A stretch of DNA of 43,663 nucleotides, taken from NCBI GenBank assembly GCA_018384175.1, contig JAHAZB010000122.1, positions 1-43,663 on the forward strand. The letters are read 5' to 3'. The translations under genes were made by a program, and so were the position numbers. Origin of the DNA: Eubacteriales bacterium. GTDB taxonomy: Bacteria; Bacillota; Clostridia; UBA1381. Each line of letters starts with the position of its first letter. Within the stretch, counting starts at the first letter, position 1. Of the stretch, positions 15,212 to 23,561 are shown one piece after another. The notes under the pieces were generated by a model that saw only the letters and a list, made by a program, of their open reading frames with translations, was not told where the DNA came from and ran no database searches.

Positions 15212-17167
15212 ATGACAACAGAATATCTGTCTTTGCTTTCCGAGCAATATCCGACCATCGCTTCAGCATGTGCTGAAATAATTAAATTGCAGTCTACTCA
15301 ACAGCTCCCCAAGCTTACAGAGCATTTTTTGAGCGACATTCACGGCGAATATGAATCATTTTTACATATTCTAAGAAACGCCTCTGGCGTTATAAAGGAC
15401 AAGATTTCGTCTGTATTCGCAAAAACCATGTCCGAGTCGGACAGACGTACATTGGCAACTCTTATCTACTATCCCGAGCAAAAGCTTGAGCATATCAAAG
15501 CAACAGTTACCGACCTCGATGACTGGTATAAAATTACTCTATATCAGCTTATTGAAATCTGCCGTATTGTTGCAACAAAATACACCCGTGCGGATGTCAG
15601 ACGCGCACTCCCTGACGATTACGGCGATATTATCGACGAGCTTATACACGAGGATGTTGCTTATGACGATGACAAATCCCTTTATTATGCCAGCACAATT
15701 GATAATATTATAAAATTAGGACAGGCGGACAGTGTAATTGTTGCAATGTCTGCTCTTATTCAGCGCCTTGCAATAGGCAGACTGCATATAATCGGAGATA
15801 TTTTTGACCGTGGTCCGAGGGCTGATATTATATTAGATAAGCTAATGTCATATCACAGTGTTGATATTCAATGGGGTAATCACGATATTCTGTGGATGGG
15901 TGCTGCAGCAGGAAATCTTGCATGTATTGCAAACACAATCACCACCTCTACAAAATACTGCAATTTCGACTGTATCGAAGATGGCTACGGCATAAATATG
16001 CGACCGCTTACTGTATTCGCTCTTGAAACCTATGCCAATGACCCTTGCGAATGTTTTATCCCACGTAATCCGAATGGTGTAAATGTATCGCAGCATGATG
16101 TTAATTACTGGGCAAAGATTCATAAGGCAATTGCGATAATTCAGTTTAAGCTTGAGGGACAAATTCTTGCAGCACATCCGGAATTCGAAATGGAAAATCA
16201 TCTGCTTTTAGATAAGATTGATTTCGAAAAGGGTACTGTAAGAATCAACGACAAGGATTATCCTATGCTCGACACTAATCTCCCTACGGTAGACCCAGAA
16301 AGTCCGTACACTCTTACTGCCGAAGAAGCAGAGCTTATGGAGGGCTTACGTGTAAGCTTTTTACATTCAGAAAAGCTTCAGAAGCATATACGTTTTCTAT
16401 TCCGCAGAGGAAGTATGTATCTTTCATATAACGGTAATCTTCTCTATCACGGTTGTATCCCGATGAACTCCGATGCAAGCTTTGCCAAGCTTACACTTCT
16501 TGGAGAAAACGTTAGCGGAAAAATGCTTCTTGACAAGTGCGAGGAAATTGCACGTAAAGGCTACTTCAGCAAAGAAGGTAGTTTCGAACGCACATATGGT
16601 CTTGATTTTATGTGGTATCTGTGGTGCGGAGTAAAATCTCCACTATACGGCAAAAGTAAAATGACTTCCTTTGAACGGTACTTTTTAGATGACAAGGAAA
16701 CGCACATCGAAGTTAAAAACCCATATTACACACATATCACAAGCCGTGAAATATGTGAAAAAATCTTAGCGGAGTTCGGTCTTAAAAACAGAGAGTTCTC
16801 ACATATTATAAACGGACACGTACCGGTTAATATCAAAAAGGGTGAAAGTCCGATTAAAGCAGGCGGAAAGCTTTTGGTGATAGACGGCGGACTTTCTAAG
16901 GCATATCAGCCGCATACAGGAATTGCAGGCTATACCTTGCTCTTTAACTCGCACGGGCTTCTTCTGTCCGAGCATTCAGCTTTTACCTCTGTTCCAGACG
17001 CAGTAGTTAATGACGAGGATATCCACTCTACGCTAACCGTTGTTGAAATGGCAAGGGAAAGATTACTTGTCGCAGACACCGACAAGGGAGTAGAAACAGC
17101 AAAGAAAATAGATGCACTCGGTCAGCTGGTAAAGGCTTACAGAGCAGGTACTATTAAGACATTGTAA
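15212..17167 (+). CDS. fbp: class III fructose-1,6-bisphosphatase
   Basis: A 651-residue enzyme that removes the 1-phosphate from fructose 1,6-bisphosphate, the controlling step of gluconeogenesis in many Firmicutes. Metallophosphatase motifs are clear: SDIHGEYESF near 40, IIGDIFDRGPRAD near 195, and GNHDILWMGAAAGN near 220. Later landmarks are IINGHVPVNIKKGESP and LLVIDGGLSKAYQ. Length and whole-protein layout match the class III family. The ATG at 15212 has a GGAG site in the end of azlD. Last gene of the YerC-AzlD-Fbp operon, followed by a hairpin terminator at 17318-17358. Confidence 0.96.
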   Translation: MTTEYLSLLSEQYPTIASACAEIIKLQSTQQLPKLTEHFLSDIHGEYESFLHILRNASGVIKDKISSVFAKTMSESDRRTLATLIYYPEQKLEHIKATVTDLDDWYKITLYQLIEICRIVATKYTRADVRRALPDDYGDIIDELIHEDVAYDDDKSLYYASTIDNIIKLGQADSVIVAMSALIQRLAIGRLHIIGDIFDRGPRADIILDKLMSYHSVDIQWGNHDILWMGAAAGNLACIANTITTSTKYCNFDCIEDGYGINMRPLTVFALETYANDPCECFIPRNPNGVNVSQHDVNYWAKIHKAIAIIQFKLEGQILAAHPEFEMENHLLLDKIDFEKGTVRINDKDYPMLDTNLPTVDPESPYTLTAEEAELMEGLRVSFLHSEKLQKHIRFLFRRGSMYLSYNGNLLYHGCIPMNSDASFAKLTLLGENVSGKMLLDKCEEIARKGYFSKEGSFERTYGLDFMWYLWCGVKSPLYGKSKMTSFERYFLDDKETHIEVKNPYYTHITSREICEKILAEFGLKNREFSHIINGHVPVNIKKGESPIKAGGKLLVIDGGLSKAYQPHTGIAGYTLLFNSHGLLLSEHSAFTSVPDAVVNDEDIHSTLTVVEMARERLLVADTDKGVETAKKIDALGQLVKAYRAGTIKTL

Positions 17168-17309
17168 GAAAACAGTTTGAGAAAAAATTGTGGATTTGAT
17201 CTTTGCTAAAGCCTAATTTATTCCCGATTTCTTGCTTAGTAAAGCCCATTTCTTTGAGTTTTAAAATCTCGCTTTCATAATCCTTAATGTGATGATAACT
17301 TCTTGGCAT
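17154..17309 (-). pseudogene. IS3-type OrfA N-terminal fragment
   Basis: A 51-codon minus-strand frame starts MPRSYHHIKDYESEILKL and continues with KEMGFTKQEIGNKLGFSK, a helix-turn-helix as found at the start of OrfA-like transposase proteins of IS3-type elements. It has an AGGGGG ribosome site and its own TATAAT (17339-17334). It then stops early, running into the 3' end of fbp with no continuation. I read it as the left end of an insertion sequence whose remainder was deleted. The exact IS group is uncertain. Confidence 0.6.
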
Positions 17310-17317
17310 AAAAATTC

Positions 17318-17358
17318 CCCCTATGATATTTTTATTATACCATAGGGGTGATTTTTTT
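17318..17358 (+). terminator. terminator after fbp
   Basis: CCCCTATG (17318-17325) pairs with CATAGGGG (17341-17348) over a 15-base loop and is followed by seven Ts. The loop also holds the -10 box of the IS fragment on the other strand, so it may be derived from an IS end. Confidence 0.5.
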
Positions 17359-17408
17359 CTATTGTCCGTTTTTACTGGTTCTGTTCAAAAGCTCAGGCTT
17401 CTATTGTT

Positions 17409-19352
17409 TTATTCAATGACAAACGCATATGAAGTCTTGTTTTCAAGATTTACCGAGAGCTTGCCGTTTTCTATACCAAAGGTATTGCCGTCAAAAAGCT
17501 CTCGTGCATTTTTGAACTTTTCGGGCAATGTGATTTCAACATTCTTCGCAATCTTATCAAACTGTGATACAAAGGCAAGTATCTTGTTATCCTTTTCAAA
17601 TGTGGTAATGTACACATTATCATCCTCTGTTTTAAGGCTTGACTGACCTTCCCAATACGGACACCATTTTGCATCAACAACGCCGATGGCATCATAGCCT
17701 TCCCATACCTTTGACACTATATCGAGGTCTCTGCCCCACGCACGTGCGGTTACATTATGAATGAGTGTCAAAGACAGCAGATTTCTCATTGTAAATCCTT
17801 CTGAAAGAACGGTAACAAAGTTACATACAAGTCCGAAGGGTCTGCCTAAAAATTCGCATCTGAATGCTTCCATACTCACAAACTCGTTAAGCTTCTTTGC
17901 TATAAGTTCCTGCAGATTTTCGCCATCAAAGTATGTATCTGCGAAGGCAAGAGTCGGCATCAGGCAACAGGTGCTTTGGTGTGCATCTATCAGTCCGCCA
18001 TTTGCGTGAACTGCCGCATACATTTTCTTGACGTGTTCTCTTAAGGCATTTATCGGGTATGTAACGTGAAGCTTACCGTTTCTGTCGGTGTAGCCACAGC
18101 CGTGCTTTAAGTTTGCGCAGCCCCAGGGCACATATGTCTGGTCGGTATAAATTCCGTCAACACCGTATTCACGCATTACCATATCAACTCGGGATAGCAT
18201 CTCCTCGCTGTAATCGCTGTTATAGCATACAATAAAATCACGCTGATGAATATTGCTTCTTGTCCAACCACCAGTCATTGTTCCTCTCTGGTTGATATTG
18301 CAATACTGCTTATGATTCTTGTTCCATTCAGGATGAGCGGTTGCGTATTCATAGCCAAAGTAAACCATCGTTTTCATACCAAGCTCGTGGCATTTTTTAA
18401 CTGCCGCCTTAAGCTTTTCTGCATCCACTGCAGGACCGTAATTCTGAATGAGCGCCCAGTTCTCGTGGAAGATAACCCACTTAGTTCCAAGCTTTGCAAT
18501 CGCTTCATAATCGTTATCTGCCTTCCATGAGGTGTGGAAGCTTCTCCAGTCGTTTTCAAGCTGACGACTGAATTCCTTTACAGGTGTTGCTTGGATAATG
18601 AAATCAAAGCACAACGGCTCGTGCGTACTCACATAGTTTTCAGGTCGTGTAGCCCATTCGATAGGAGTTGAGTCAATAAGTGTATATTCTATTTCGTTAT
18701 AAGTCTCATTCATAGAGGTTTTAATACACTTATTCACATCGGAAAGCTGCATCATCTCATCACTTTCCATACAGATATTAAGTCCGTACTCCTCGTTGCC
18801 TGACCATACACACGGCTTAAACGGAAGCTCAAGCTCTTTGTATTCACTGCTTGGCACAACATATGGCTCACTCTTTATACTGTCCTCGCCATTAGGCCAG
18901 TAGTGCAGAAGCGTAGATGCCTCTTTGTTCAGCTTAACCCTAAGTGAAACCCTTTCAAGCATATCAAACTCACCGTTTTCAGGCGGTCTGTTTTTGATAA
19001 CGCTCCAGATGCCAAACGGTGCAATATTAAGGGCTATTCCCACATAGCCGTCATATTCAAAGGTAACAGCCGAATTTACAACAATATTCTCGCAAATCGC
19101 CGCAATCTGAACTGTAACCTTCTCCTCACTTTTTTCCATTACACGATACTGATAACCGTATATTTCCCTTTCCTTTGAGCCAAACTTTAACGCAAGCTCA
19201 ACGGGTGCATATAAAAGCTCTTTTCCCAAGCTTATAACTGATGTCGGAAACAGGCTGTTTTTGAAGGTGTATTTTCTGCCCCACACTTCAACCGCAATTC
19301 CGTCTGCAAATTCTTCTGTCCTGATATCTGTCCATGGTTTTGGTACTGCCAT
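17409..19352 (-). CDS. large TIM-barrel glycosidase-like protein (DUF6067-like)
   Basis: A 647-residue cytoplasmic protein with no signal peptide. The first 250 residues are beta-rich, like a galactose-mutarotase-type domain. A central barrel follows: GTKWVIFHENW, then CHELGMKTMVYFGYEYA, IVCYNSDYSEEM, YGVDGIYTDQTYVPWGC (an Asp well placed as catalytic) and GGLIDAHQSTC. A C-terminal beta domain closes it. This layout resembles the DUF6067/GH-123-like group of putative glycosidases; the family call is from memory, and no substrate can be named. The start has AGGAGG and a TTGACT-N16-TATAAT promoter. Single gene, flanked on both sides by mobile-element fragments. Confidence 0.7.
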   Translation of the reverse strand: MAVPKPWTDIRTEEFADGIAVEVWGRKYTFKNSLFPTSVISLGKELLYAPVELALKFGSKEREIYGYQYRVMEKSEEKVTVQIAAICENIVVNSAVTFEYDGYVGIALNIAPFGIWSVIKNRPPENGEFDMLERVSLRVKLNKEASTLLHYWPNGEDSIKSEPYVVPSSEYKELELPFKPCVWSGNEEYGLNICMESDEMMQLSDVNKCIKTSMNETYNEIEYTLIDSTPIEWATRPENYVSTHEPLCFDFIIQATPVKEFSRQLENDWRSFHTSWKADNDYEAIAKLGTKWVIFHENWALIQNYGPAVDAEKLKAAVKKCHELGMKTMVYFGYEYATAHPEWNKNHKQYCNINQRGTMTGGWTRSNIHQRDFIVCYNSDYSEEMLSRVDMVMREYGVDGIYTDQTYVPWGCANLKHGCGYTDRNGKLHVTYPINALREHVKKMYAAVHANGGLIDAHQSTCCLMPTLAFADTYFDGENLQELIAKKLNEFVSMEAFRCEFLGRPFGLVCNFVTVLSEGFTMRNLLSLTLIHNVTARAWGRDLDIVSKVWEGYDAIGVVDAKWCPYWEGQSSLKTEDDNVYITTFEKDNKILAFVSQFDKIAKNVEITLPEKFKNARELFDGNTFGIENGKLSVNLENKTSYAFVIE

Positions 19353-19381
19353 TTATTTTACCTCCTCGGTGTTTTTCAATT

Positions 19382-19409
19382 ATTATAACATTCATCACAT
19401 CAAAGTCAA
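19382..19409 (-). promoter_or_regulatory. promoter of the glycosidase-like gene
   Basis: On the minus strand TTGACT (19409-19404), 16 bases, perfect TATAAT (19387-19382), about 30 bases ahead of the ATG. Confidence 0.7.
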
Positions 19410-19485
19410 TATTTGAGCAGAATTTGGTTGTTTATATTACACTTTTTCCTTAATTTGATATGTTACATAAGCTAGCAATCGGTAG

Positions 19486-19689
19486 TGCCGCCTTCCCAGA
19501 GAATTGTGTACTCTCCTTAAAAAATATATAAAGGAAAAACATATCACCTCGGGAAGTGTATTCGTAACAAGAAAAGGTCATCCTGTGGACAGGCACTCGA
19601 TATGGAAATCAATGAAACAGTTGTGTGAGAGTGCTGGAGTATCTAAAGAAAAAGTGTTCCCACATAACCTACGCCATTTGTTCGCATGA
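19486..19689 (+). pseudogene. tyrosine recombinase (integrase) fragment
   Basis: The frame reads CRLPRELCTLLKKYIKEK, then SGSVFVTRKGHPVDRHSIWK and HNLRHLFA before a stop. This is the core of a phage-type or XerC/D-like catalytic domain, including the HxLRH box. It begins after an in-frame stop and ends right after the box, so the nucleophilic Tyr and the N-terminal half are missing. No attachment sites could be recognised. It marks an old integration event beside the regulator pair that follows. Confidence 0.75.
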
Positions 19690-19756
19690 ACATATTTGCT
19701 TAACAAATGTTTTGCAAAAAATCTCACCGCCAAATTGCTGAAATTTCTTAAATCTA

Positions 19757-19785
19757 TTGAAACTTATGACTGATTATGCTATAAT
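19757..19785 (+). promoter_or_regulatory. promoter of the XRE-7TM regulator pair
   Basis: TTGAAA (19757-19762), 17 bases, perfect TATAAT (19780-19785), about 37 bases ahead of the GTG start. Confidence 0.8.
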
Positions 19786-19822
19786 GTGATATATTAGGAA
19801 AATTATTCGGGTAGGTGCTATT

Positions 19823-20065
19823 GTGGAAAACGGAATTATATTAAAAGTTAAGACAATGGACTTTCAAGATCAGATAAAGTTTGTTCGTATGCATTTGCAG
19901 CTCAGTCAGGAGGAGCTTGCAAAACAAATGGGTATCTCCTTTGCAACGGTAAGCAGATGGGAACGAGAAAACAGAAAGCCACAGCTTGCTCTGCTTGGCA
20001 AGTTCTACTCCTTCTGTCAAAGAAACGGAATAGAAATAGACTTATCTGACAATACAAATATATGA
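19823..20065 (+). CDS. XRE-family helix-turn-helix regulator
   Basis: An 80-residue protein with one HTH_3 domain, residues 14-72: IKFVRMHLQLSQEELAKQMG, then ISFATVSRWERENRKPQ. Its size suggests a simple dimeric repressor or a small adaptor. It starts with GTG at 19823 after an AGGTG site. It is 14 bases ahead of the 7TM-LuxR gene and shares its promoter, so the two probably work together on the downstream envelope operon. Confidence 0.88.
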   Translation: MENGIILKVKTMDFQDQIKFVRMHLQLSQEELAKQMGISFATVSRWERENRKPQLALLGKFYSFCQRNGIEIDLSDNTNI

Positions 20066-20079
20066 TGGAGGAATTTGAA

Positions 20080-21071
20080 ATGATTATAGCTTATGGAATC
20101 CTCTGCGTCATATCGCTGTTTTTGATTGGTGTGTGCCTCGCAGTTGACAGAAAAAAGGATATATGTTTGTTGCTTTTGTTTATATCGGTGTTCGTGTGCA
20201 ATTTGGGACAGTTTTTGATTTCGGTTGCACCAAGTCTTTCCTTTGCACTTAACGGCAACAGGCTTGCATATTTAGGTCAGGTTTTCTGCCTCTGCTTATG
20301 CTGAAAATGATTTTGAATTTGTGTAATCTTAATTATAAAAAGTGGCTTCTGCCTATACTTTATCTTTTCAGCATAGCCGTACTTTTTGTAACGCTTACAC
20401 CGGGATTTTTGCCTTGCTATTATAAAAATGTATCAATAGAAGTTATAGACGGTGCAACAAGGCTTATTCGTGATTACGGTCCTTTGCACTTGCTTTACTA
20501 CATATATCTGCTATTGTACTTTTCTTTTATGCTGGTTGTAATTATATATTCCGCAGTAACAAAGAAAATCACATCCACGCTCCACACAACATTTTTACTT
20601 TGTGCCGTGCTTTGCGGTATTGTAATATGGTTTGCAGAGCAGTTCTTGCCCCGTAGATTTGAATTTTTAACTGCGTCCTATGTAATATCCGAGCTTTTCA
20701 TCTTGCTTTTGTATGGAATTTTACAAGAGTACGGTATCAGAGGTGAAAACGGAAGCATCATAATCGCAAGCACTTCAAAGAAAGCAGAAGAATACCTGTC
20801 GGGAACAATTCAATCTGATGACACAGCACTCTTTAGTGAAAAAGATATTGAGCATATATTAAGCTTTGATGAAATTTTAAAGCAGATTACCGAGAGAGAA
20901 AAAGAGGTCTTGGAAAAATTGCTTGCCAATAAACAACGAAAAGAAATTGCAGACGAATTGTTTATAACAGAAAACACAATTAAAAAGCATACAAAATCCA
21001 TTTTCGCAAAATTTGATGTAACAAACCGACTTGAACTGTATATCAAATTAAAAAAATATTTAAGAAAATAA
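20080..21071 (+). pseudogene. 7TM sensor with LuxR-type output domain, frameshifted
   Basis: One gene split by a frame change. The first frame (20080-20304) gives the opening membrane helices and NRLAYLGQVF. The second (from about 20290) continues with LPLLMLKMILNLCNL, more helices to about 20760, a linker, and a C-terminal LuxR helix-turn-helix (EREKEVLEKLLANKQRKEIA and ENTIKKHTKSIFAKF). Read together they form a 330-residue membrane-bound regulator: a 7TM histidine-kinase-N-like sensor fused to a LuxR DNA-binding domain, with no kinase. The break is in a run of four Ts near 20283-20286, and restoring a fifth T mends it. This could be a real mutation, phase variation, slippage, or a base-calling error. 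The ATG at 20080 has GGAGG. Confidence 0.8.
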
Positions 21072-21085
21072 CAAAACCGACCATT

Positions 21086-21117
21086 AAACCGTCCATTGAA
21101 AAAATGGGCGGTTTTTT
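21086..21117 (+). terminator. terminator of the regulator pair
   Basis: AAACCGTCCATT (21086-21097) pairs with AATGGGCGGTTT (21103-21114), one G-U pair, followed by six Ts. It separates the regulators from the large operon. Confidence 0.9.
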
Positions 21118-21133
21118 ACGTAAAATGGAGCAT

Positions 21134-21216
21134 GGTACCCCCAGGGGTACCCCTAAAATGCCAAAAAGTACCCCCAAGGGTACCCCTGAAATTGCAAAAG
21201 TAGCCCTAGGGGTAAT
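21134..21216. promoter_or_regulatory. three palindromic operators in 33/32-bp tandem array
   Basis: The first site is a perfect 18-bp palindrome, GGTACCCCCAGGGGTACC (21134-21151). The second (21168-21183) differs at one position and the third (21200-21215, GTAGCCC-TA-GGGGTAA) at a few. Their centres are 33 and 32 bp apart, three helical turns, so they face the same side. Intervening bases are also repeated (CCCTnAAATnnCAAAA). A TATACT at 21245-21250 without a good -35 follows, as for an activated promoter. Confidence 0.75.
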
Positions 21217-21272
21217 ATACAAAATTATGATTTTTAAGTAAAATTATACTATAAATAAAAGGAGGTAGTGCG

Positions 21273-21635
21273 ATGCTGAGTCCAATAACAAAAAAATACA
21301 CAGATGAATCATCAATGAAACAGTTTAAGTTTGTTTTCTATTGCGACTGCTGTGGTAAGGCAATCCAGACAAAGGCCTATAACTTCAACAGTGCCTTTGC
21401 ACAGAAAACGTTTCTGTCCAATGATGAAAAAGAAGCAAGAGCTATTATCTATGCAAGTGAACACGGCAAGGCTTATGAACGTGCAAACAATGAAGTTCTA
21501 CTGAACCTTAACCGTTGCGAAATATGCGGGGATATGGTTTGTGAAGATTGCTCTGTATATTCAGACGAGCTTAGTGGTGGAGTTTGTTGCACGAAATGCG
21601 CGGAAGCAAATAATGAGGTAAAAATCACAAAATAA
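21273..21635 (+). CDS. small zinc-ribbon protein, unknown function
   Basis: A 120-residue protein I cannot assign to a named family. It has CDCCGK near residue 24 and a C-terminal cluster CEICGDMVCEDC plus CCTKC, enough for one or two zinc sites. Ten or more cysteines in a short soluble protein fit a protein-protein adaptor. The ATG follows GGAGG. It is the first gene after the operator array and lies 32 bases before the YdjG-like gene, so it belongs to the envelope operon. Confidence 0.7.
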   Translation: MLSPITKKYTDESSMKQFKFVFYCDCCGKAIQTKAYNFNSAFAQKTFLSNDEKEARAIIYASEHGKAYERANNEVLLNLNRCEICGDMVCEDCSVYSDELSGGVCCTKCAEANNEVKITK

Positions 21636-21667
21636 GCATTCTACCATTATGAAGGGAGGTAAATTTC

Positions 21668-22753
21668 ATGGACGTGGTACAAAATTATAAATGTCCTTGT
21701 TGTACGGCACCTTTAGTGTTTGATGCCCAAACACAGAACTTAATATGTGAGTCTTGCGACAATACATTTCCACTTGAAACGATGCAGCAAATGACAGAAG
21801 GCTCTGCCGATTCCGGCGGTACATCAAAATATGATTGGGAAAGCTATACACCGAGAAGCTATGAAGACACAAACGAGGTTACTCTTTCAAATTATTCCTG
21901 CCCATCCTGCGGAGCGGAAATTTCAGGTGATGATACACTTGGCTCAACAGTTTGCCCATATTGCGGCAACTCCACTATTGTCAAAGGCCAGTTTGAAGGA
22001 ACATTGAAACCGGATTACATAATCCCGTTTAAGTTAAACAAGAAAGCGGCAATTGAAGCTTTTGAAAAAGATTTCAAAAACGCACCGTTTCTTCCCGATA
22101 GCTTTAAGAACAAAAAGAAAATCGAGGAAATGGCAGGCGTGTATGTTCCGTTTTGGATGTTTGACTGCGACTGTGATGCTGCGGTTAGCTACAACGCAGA
22201 AAGGGTAACTGCATGGAGCGATTCAAATTATAACTATACTAAAACAGATTATTTTAAGCTGTTCCGCAGCGGACAGATAGGTTTTGCTAATATTCCTGTG
22301 GATGCATCAAAAAAGGCTGACAATACATATATGGAAGCTGTAGAACCATTCAATTATGAAGATGCCGTTGAGTTTAGCGGAGCGTATCTTTCGGGATATT
22401 TAGCTGACAAATATGACGTCAGTGCCGAGGATAGTATTGAACGAGCAAATGAGCGAGTTGAAAATTCAACCATTGAGGCATTTAATGACACTACCAACCG
22501 TTACACTGCAGTGATTCCCGAAAGTTCAAGAGTAGGCTTTTCAAATGGCAAGATAAGGTACTCGCTCCTTCCTGTATGGATGCTCAACATTAAGTATATG
22601 GACAAAATGTATAAGTTCGCAATCAATGGTCAGACCGGAAAAGTAGTTGGAGAATACCCCATTGATAACAGTAAAAAGTGGAAGTATTTCTGGAAGGTTG
22701 CAGGAATCTCCTATGCAGTAGCAATAGCTATCGCATATATGCTTTTGCATTAA
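21668..22753 (+). CDS. YdjG-like zinc-ribbon membrane protein
   Basis: A 361-residue protein with two zinc ribbons (CPCC...CESC at 10-32 and CPSC...CPYC at 78-98), a long soluble domain with the conserved YVPFWMFDCD segment, and one C-terminal membrane helix (AGISYAVAIAIAYMLLH). This is the layout of TFIIB-type zinc-ribbon proteins such as B. subtilis YdjG, encoded with YdjH, YdjI and PspA in the SigW stress operon. It probably sits on the inner face of the membrane. A GGGAGG site precedes the ATG. Eight bases separate its stop from the YdjH-like gene region. Homology is read from layout and motifs, not a search. Confidence 0.82.
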   Translation: MDVVQNYKCPCCTAPLVFDAQTQNLICESCDNTFPLETMQQMTEGSADSGGTSKYDWESYTPRSYEDTNEVTLSNYSCPSCGAEISGDDTLGSTVCPYCGNSTIVKGQFEGTLKPDYIIPFKLNKKAAIEAFEKDFKNAPFLPDSFKNKKKIEEMAGVYVPFWMFDCDCDAAVSYNAERVTAWSDSNYNYTKTDYFKLFRSGQIGFANIPVDASKKADNTYMEAVEPFNYEDAVEFSGAYLSGYLADKYDVSAEDSIERANERVENSTIEAFNDTTNRYTAVIPESSRVGFSNGKIRYSLLPVWMLNIKYMDKMYKFAINGQTGKVVGEYPIDNSKKWKYFWKVAGISYAVAIAIAYMLLH

Positions 22754-22767
22754 GGGGGTGAATGGAT

Positions 22768-23547
22768 ATGAAAAGAATTTTTTCGTGTTTGGTACTGCTC
22801 TTGATTACGACTTCTTTTGTGGTAACAGCGTATGCAGATTTTCAAAATCCGGCAATCGTAGATGATGCAGGATACTTAATGCAGTCTGAGCTTGCTTCCC
22901 TTTCAAAAGAGCTTGATAAGGTCAGAGAAAAATACGGTTTTGAGGTTGCAATTTATACAGAAAGCGATATGACATCAAGCACAGCTGAAGCAAGTGCAGA
23001 TGATATTTACGATTATCAGGGCTACGGAGCAGGCGAAAATGATGACGGCATAATGCTTTATATCTGCTCAGATACCCGTGAATACCATTTCACTACACAC
23101 GGCAAGGGGTTAAAGTATTTCAATTCAAACGGACTGAAATACTTAGAAAGCAAGGTTTTGCCTTATCTTGAAGATGATAACTACTATAAGGCGTTTTCTG
23201 TTTATATAGAAACCACAGATGAACTTCTCCAAATGGCAACGGATGGCAAGCCATATAACGAAAAGCAATACAGTATGAAATATCTGTTTGGAGTTATTAT
23301 AGTATGCCTTATCGCTCCACTTTTGATAGCTTTCTTGATGATGAGAAAAAAACTCAAAAAAATGAAAACAGCGGTAGAAAATGATTATGCCTCAAATTAC
23401 ATAAAGCCCGGAAGTATGAGGATTGATACATCAAGAGATTTATTCCTGTATTCAAGGATTACGAAAACAGAAATACCGAAATCAAGTTCGGGCACACATA
23501 CCTCATCCTCCGGCAGAACGCACGGCGGACGAGGCGGAAGTTTTTAA
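22768..23547 (+). CDS. YdjH/YgcG-like TPM-domain protein
   Basis: A 259-residue exported membrane protein. It has a signal peptide (start MKRIFSCLVLLLITTS), a TPM domain (about 28-150; VDDAGYLMQ, EVAIYTESDM, NDDGIMLYICSDTREY), then a membrane helix (YLFGVIIVCLIAPLLIAFLM) and a Ser/Gly-rich tail ending GGRGGSF, a hallmark of YgcG/YdjH-type proteins. TPM domains can be weak phosphatases or bind partner proteins at the membrane. The ATG at 22768 is set by the GGGGGTG site; one two codons upstream is too close. Directly follows the YdjG-like gene, as in B. subtilis. Confidence 0.87.
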   Translation: MKRIFSCLVLLLITTSFVVTAYADFQNPAIVDDAGYLMQSELASLSKELDKVREKYGFEVAIYTESDMTSSTAEASADDIYDYQGYGAGENDDGIMLYICSDTREYHFTTHGKGLKYFNSNGLKYLESKVLPYLEDDNYYKAFSVYIETTDELLQMATDGKPYNEKQYSMKYLFGVIIVCLIAPLLIAFLMMRKKLKKMKTAVENDYASNYIKPGSMRIDTSRDLFLYSRITKTEIPKSSSGTHTSSSGRTHGGRGGSF

Positions 23548-23561
23548 TTGGGAGGGTAATT

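Noticed and set aside
20283..20310. Programmed -1 frameshift in the 7TM-LuxR gene
   Set aside because: The site lacks a proper X-XXY-YYZ slippery heptamer and I see no clear downstream stimulator; a lost T is the simpler reading.
21134..21216. Repeats that could be read as a mini CRISPR array
   Set aside because: The units are palindromic with spacers that are themselves repeated, there are only three, and no cas gene is near. An operator array fits better.
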